14,512 nucleotides of DNA from a bacterium (GTDB lineage: Bacteria; Patescibacteriota; Minisyncoccia; UBA6257; 2-01-FULL-56-20). Shown here piece by piece: positions 12,975-14,512 of the stretch; the stretch's first letter is position 1; every line of letters starts with the position of its first letter. The notes beneath the pieces are model-generated. The model was not told where the DNA came from, searched no databases, and worked only from the letters and a program-made list of their open reading frames with translations. The DNA is taken from positions 1-14,512 of the forward strand of contig JAKALK010000017.1 of the NCBI GenBank assembly GCA_021813155.1, read 5' to 3'. Made by a program: the position numbers and the translations under genes.

Positions 12975-14237
12975 ATGAGGCTTTTCTTGGGGCTCGCGCT
13001 TCTTCTACTGGTTTTAGCTGGGGGCTTTTTTTTATTGAAAGGAGAGAAAGTGTTCACGATAGTACCGCTTGATTCTCGACCCGGTGATTATATTCAGGCA
13101 AAAGAAGTCGTTTTGTCTTCGCCTGAGGCTGAGCTGCCGCTACTTGATGAGAGAGTCTCTGGAACGACGAATAAAAATGGTGACATAAAGAATCAGGAGC
13201 CACTCACAAGCCCGCCCGAGGTTATAAAGGCTATTTATGCAACGGGGTGGTCAGCTGGGTCGGTAAAAAAAATTGACTACCTAATCAAGATGATTGAGAC
13301 GACAGAATTGAACGCAATAGTGGTGGATATTAAGGATTACTCTGGCCATGTCTCTTATTTTATTAATCATCCTTTACTCAGGGCGAGTGGAGCGTTAGAT
13401 GAGCCAAGAATTTTAAAGCCAAACGCTTTAATAAAGAAGCTGCACGATCACGGAATTTACGTAATAGGCCGGATTTCGGTTTTTCAAGATCCAGTTTTAG
13501 CTAAGGCTCATCCCGAGTGGGCTGTCCACGTTAGTTCTACTGGCCAGGTTTGGCAGGATCGCAAAGGTTTATCCTGGATGGATCCGGCTGCTCGAGAGGT
13601 TTGGGATTATAATCTCGCGATTGCTCGGGATGCTTTCACTCGTGGTTTTGATGAGGTGAATTTTGATTATGTTCGTTTTCCTTCGGACGGTAGCCTTAAA
13701 GAAATGACTTTCCCATTTTTTAAAAAAGAAATGACGATGGCTTCGGTAATCGAAGATTTTTTTAAATACTTGCGAGTAAACTTGCCTCAAGATAGGCTTT
13801 CAGTCGACCTTTTTGGGTTGGCTACTATTGAAAAGGGAGATTTAGGTATTGGGCAAGTTTTAGAAAAAGCTTTTCCTTATTTTGATTACATTGCGCCAAT
13901 GGTTTACCCCTCTCATTACGCTTCGGGAATTATGGGTTTTCGGAATCCAGCCGATCATCCTTTTGAGGTGGTGAAAACCTCAGTGGCTGAGGCGATAAAA
14001 AGATTGTTAGAATATAATACGAACCAACTCGAGGGAAGTTCCACTCCTCGTGTTGCCTTACGTCCCAGAGCTAAAGTCAAGATAAGGCCTTGGCTTCAGG
14101 ATTTTGACTTAGGGGCTGTTTATGATGCTCCAAAGATCAGGGATCAAATAAGGGCGAGTGATGAATCAGGAGGTGTTGGCTGGATGCTTTGGGATCCGAA
14201 AAATGATTATACCGAGGGAGCTCTGTTGCCTAAATAA
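12975..14237 (+). CDS. Membrane-anchored putative glycoside hydrolase (DUF4015)
   Basis: About 420 residues. The N-terminus MRLFLGLALLLLVLAGGFFLLKG is a signal anchor without a clear signal-peptidase site, so the domain faces the cell exterior or periplasm. A linker of about 55 residues follows. From about residue 83 the protein matches the DUF4015 putative glycoside hydrolase family, a predicted TIM barrel: VIKAIYATGW, AIVVDIKDYSG, YVIGRISVFQDP, VNFDYVRFPSDG with Asp231, IAPMVYPSHY and VRLRP-type end (here IRPWLQDFDLG), then GWMLWDP. Such proteins may act on cell-surface glycans; the substrate is not known. I prefer ATG 12975 to ATG 12960 because the latter lies in the -10 box; the change costs five residues. 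It is followed two bases later by another membrane-anchored gene, probably in one operon. Confidence 0.82.
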   Translation: MRLFLGLALLLLVLAGGFFLLKGEKVFTIVPLDSRPGDYIQAKEVVLSSPEAELPLLDERVSGTTNKNGDIKNQEPLTSPPEVIKAIYATGWSAGSVKKIDYLIKMIETTELNAIVVDIKDYSGHVSYFINHPLLRASGALDEPRILKPNALIKKLHDHGIYVIGRISVFQDPVLAKAHPEWAVHVSSTGQVWQDRKGLSWMDPAAREVWDYNLAIARDAFTRGFDEVNFDYVRFPSDGSLKEMTFPFFKKEMTMASVIEDFFKYLRVNLPQDRLSVDLFGLATIEKGDLGIGQVLEKAFPYFDYIAPMVYPSHYASGIMGFRNPADHPFEVVKTSVAEAIKRLLEYNTNQLEGSSTPRVALRPRAKVKIRPWLQDFDLGAVYDAPKIRDQIRASDESGGVGWMLWDPKNDYTEGALLPK

Positions 14238-14239
14238 AA

Positions 14240-14512
14240 ATGACTAATAAAATTTTTAAAACACCCATTCCTTCGTGGGTGGTAATGCTTTTCATAGCTG
14301 TAACGATTGTAGGTATTGGCGTTTTTGTGAATTATTTTAGTCAGATCACGTACGACTATGAGTTGTTTTTACCCGATCACGAGGGAGGAAAGGAGATTCT
14401 AAAATATGGCAGTTGGCCAGAGCTGGGGAATAAAGATTTTTTTGAGAAGGTAAAACTAGAGTTTTTAAATAAGGGAACGGATTTTATTGAGGCCGATCTT
14501 TCAGTAATGCTT
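14240..14512 (+). CDS. Unrecognised membrane-anchored protein, N-terminal part (3' end outside the window)
   Basis: Open from ATG 14240 to the window end, 91 codons without a stop. The N-terminus is MTNKIFKTPIPSW, then a single hydrophobic segment (VVMLFIAVTIVGIGVFV, about residues 14-30), then a soluble stretch with FLPDHEGGKEILKYGSWPEL and FFEKVKLEFLNKG. This looks like an inner-membrane anchored protein with an outside domain. I do not recognise a family. It starts two bases after the stop of the DUF4015 gene with no Shine-Dalgarno nearby, so translation is probably coupled to it and the two may act at the same place in the envelope. Confidence 0.7.
   Translation, partial: MTNKIFKTPIPSWVVMLFIAVTIVGIGVFVNYFSQITYDYELFLPDHEGGKEILKYGSWPELGNKDFFEKVKLEFLNKGTDFIEADLSVML

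Noticed and set aside
1..14512. CRISPR array, tRNA or rRNA gene, transposase, toxin-antitoxin or retron
   Set aside because: No regularly spaced direct repeats, RNA gene signatures or matching protein motifs were seen on either strand.

Overview
The window looks like chromosomal DNA of a Candidate Phyla Radiation (Patescibacteria, probably Parcubacteria-like) bacterium. The grounds are compact AT-rich genes with very short spacers, a reduced type IV pilus cluster with unusual prepilin-like proteins, a DUF2914 membrane protein, a DUF4015 putative glycoside hydrolase and a short gamma-like DnaX. TGA ends several genes, so the code is not the TGA=Gly code of Gracilibacteria/Absconditabacteria. 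The lineage is an inference from gene content, not from a marker-gene tree.

Layout. 1-996: end of a Nudix hydrolase, then a HAD-family hydrolase. 1029-2144: multi-spanning DUF2914 protein. 2230-9050: type IV pilus cluster of assembly ATPase PilB, platform protein PilC, a 583-residue prepilin-like protein carrying several beta-sandwich domains, a PilW/PulJ-like minor prepilin, a PilX-like protein and a pilin-like protein. 9058-11622: an 854-residue P-type cation ATPase, probably co-transcribed with the last pilin gene. 11770-12876 (minus strand): dnaX, convergent with the ATPase gene. 12975-14237: membrane-anchored DUF4015 protein, divergent from dnaX. 14240 to the end: start of an unrecognised membrane-anchored protein. 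No gene-free stretch exceeds 300 bases. The longest (11623-11769) holds a possible terminator, a degenerate second copy of the dnaX 3' end and a short repeat-like element.

The pilus genes give a motor (PilB), a platform (PilC) and four prepilin-like subunits. Retraction ATPase (PilT), prepilin peptidase (PilD) and PilM/N/O are not in the window. The large modular prepilin-like protein and the PilX-like protein are candidates for minor or tip subunits that present surface-binding domains.

The most notable points are: (i) five start codons lie 5-7 nt after a TATAAT-like -10 box and lack a Shine-Dalgarno sequence, pointing to leaderless transcripts; (ii) dnaX gets its stop codon from a 20-bp repeat-like element, beyond which a second, synonymously diverged copy of its C-terminal codons sits in another frame; (iii) a perfect 12-bp hairpin lies inside the modular prepilin gene; (iv) the prepilin motifs deviate (D or Q at +5); (v) the P-type ATPase has altered ion-site residues.
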